A DNA stretch of 37,968 nucleotides from Candidatus Aenigmatarchaeota archaeon (GTDB lineage: Archaea > Aenigmatarchaeota > Aenigmatarchaeia > CG10238-14). The stretch is from positions 1-37,968 of the forward strand of contig JAHLMN010000013.1 of NCBI GenBank assembly GCA_018920345.1, given 5' to 3'. Shown here piece after piece: positions 37,901-37,968 of this stretch (its first letter is position 1; each line of letters begins with the position of its first letter). The notes under the pieces were generated by a model that did not search any database, had not been told where the DNA came from, and saw only the letters and a program-made list of their open reading frames with translations. The position numbers and the translations under genes were made by a program.

Positions 37901-37968
37901 TCCATCACTATTAGAAGAGTTTGCTAGATGGGCAGCCCGACAGGGCCTATTTTGGAGAGAAGGACTAT

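Noticed and set aside
37884-37968. Start of a plus-strand gene reading MSVKFIPSLLEEFARW
   Set aside because: It is only 28 codons before the window ends, overlaps the start of the lamin-tail gene and cannot be tested without more sequence.

Overview
The window reads as a compact, AT-rich chromosome segment from an archaeon, most likely a small-genome DPANN-type lineage. Archaeal markers are a proteasome beta subunit, the KH/beta-CASP termination nuclease FttA (aCPSF1), a group II chaperonin, Orc1/Cdc6, Rpo4, eL21, prefoldin alpha, SRP54/FtsY, aEF1-beta, Pus10/TrmY and an initiator tRNA with an A1-U72 pair. Packing is dense: many genes overlap by 1-4 bases, several convergent pairs overlap at their stops, and starts are ATG, GTG or TTG. 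Genes inside operons often have a GGTGA-type Shine-Dalgarno (SD) motif, while first genes tend to look leaderless. The exact phylum cannot be read from the sequence.

Layout. 1-4552 (+): tRNA-Pro, a CsaA-like tRNA-binding protein, prolyl-tRNA synthetase, proteasome beta and FttA. 4549-10940 (-): a nine-gene type IV pilus / archaellum-like operon with five pilin-like proteins, one secretion ATPase, two separate membrane platform proteins and a coiled-coil protein. 11112-13023: a small membrane protein and the thermosome. 13155-17775 (+): an unusual tRNA-Ile(UAU) apparently carrying two 17-nt introns, Nudix, rhomboid, class II LysRS, AlaX, Orc1/Cdc6 and initiator tRNA-Met. 17792-23519 (-): a translation/secretion block (DUF655, Rpo4, eL21, Pus10, TrmY, SRP54, FtsY, prefoldin alpha). 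23587-28768: a glycosyltransferase, a regulator/unknown/PIN group against tRNA-Val, GNAT, HAD, aEF1-beta and a zinc-ribbon protein.

28834-31995 is the most accessory-looking stretch. tRNA-Arg(GCG) is followed by an imperfect direct copy of its own 3' end about 0.9 kb downstream. That bracket holds a cysteine-rich exported protein gene and a 265-bp segment bounded by perfect 12-bp inverted repeats. Just beyond it lie four same-strand genes: three unrecognised proteins and a minimal RNA ligase. The last of the four runs antisense into the gene for RNase Z. 31934-37968 holds RNase Z, a YdjM-like membrane hydrolase, an ABC transporter pair, a UDP-glucuronate decarboxylase-like epimerase, a membrane coiled-coil protein and a lamin-tail-domain surface protein whose base composition differs from its surroundings.

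The dominant theme is translation and tRNA biology: five tRNAs, two aminoacyl-tRNA synthetases, an editing enzyme, two T-loop modification enzymes that act in sequence on position 54, and RNase Z. The best candidates for new biology are the double-intron tRNA-Ile(UAU), the tRNA-Arg-linked island with its RNA ligase cluster, and the pilus operon with a split platform and a cysteine-rich loop.
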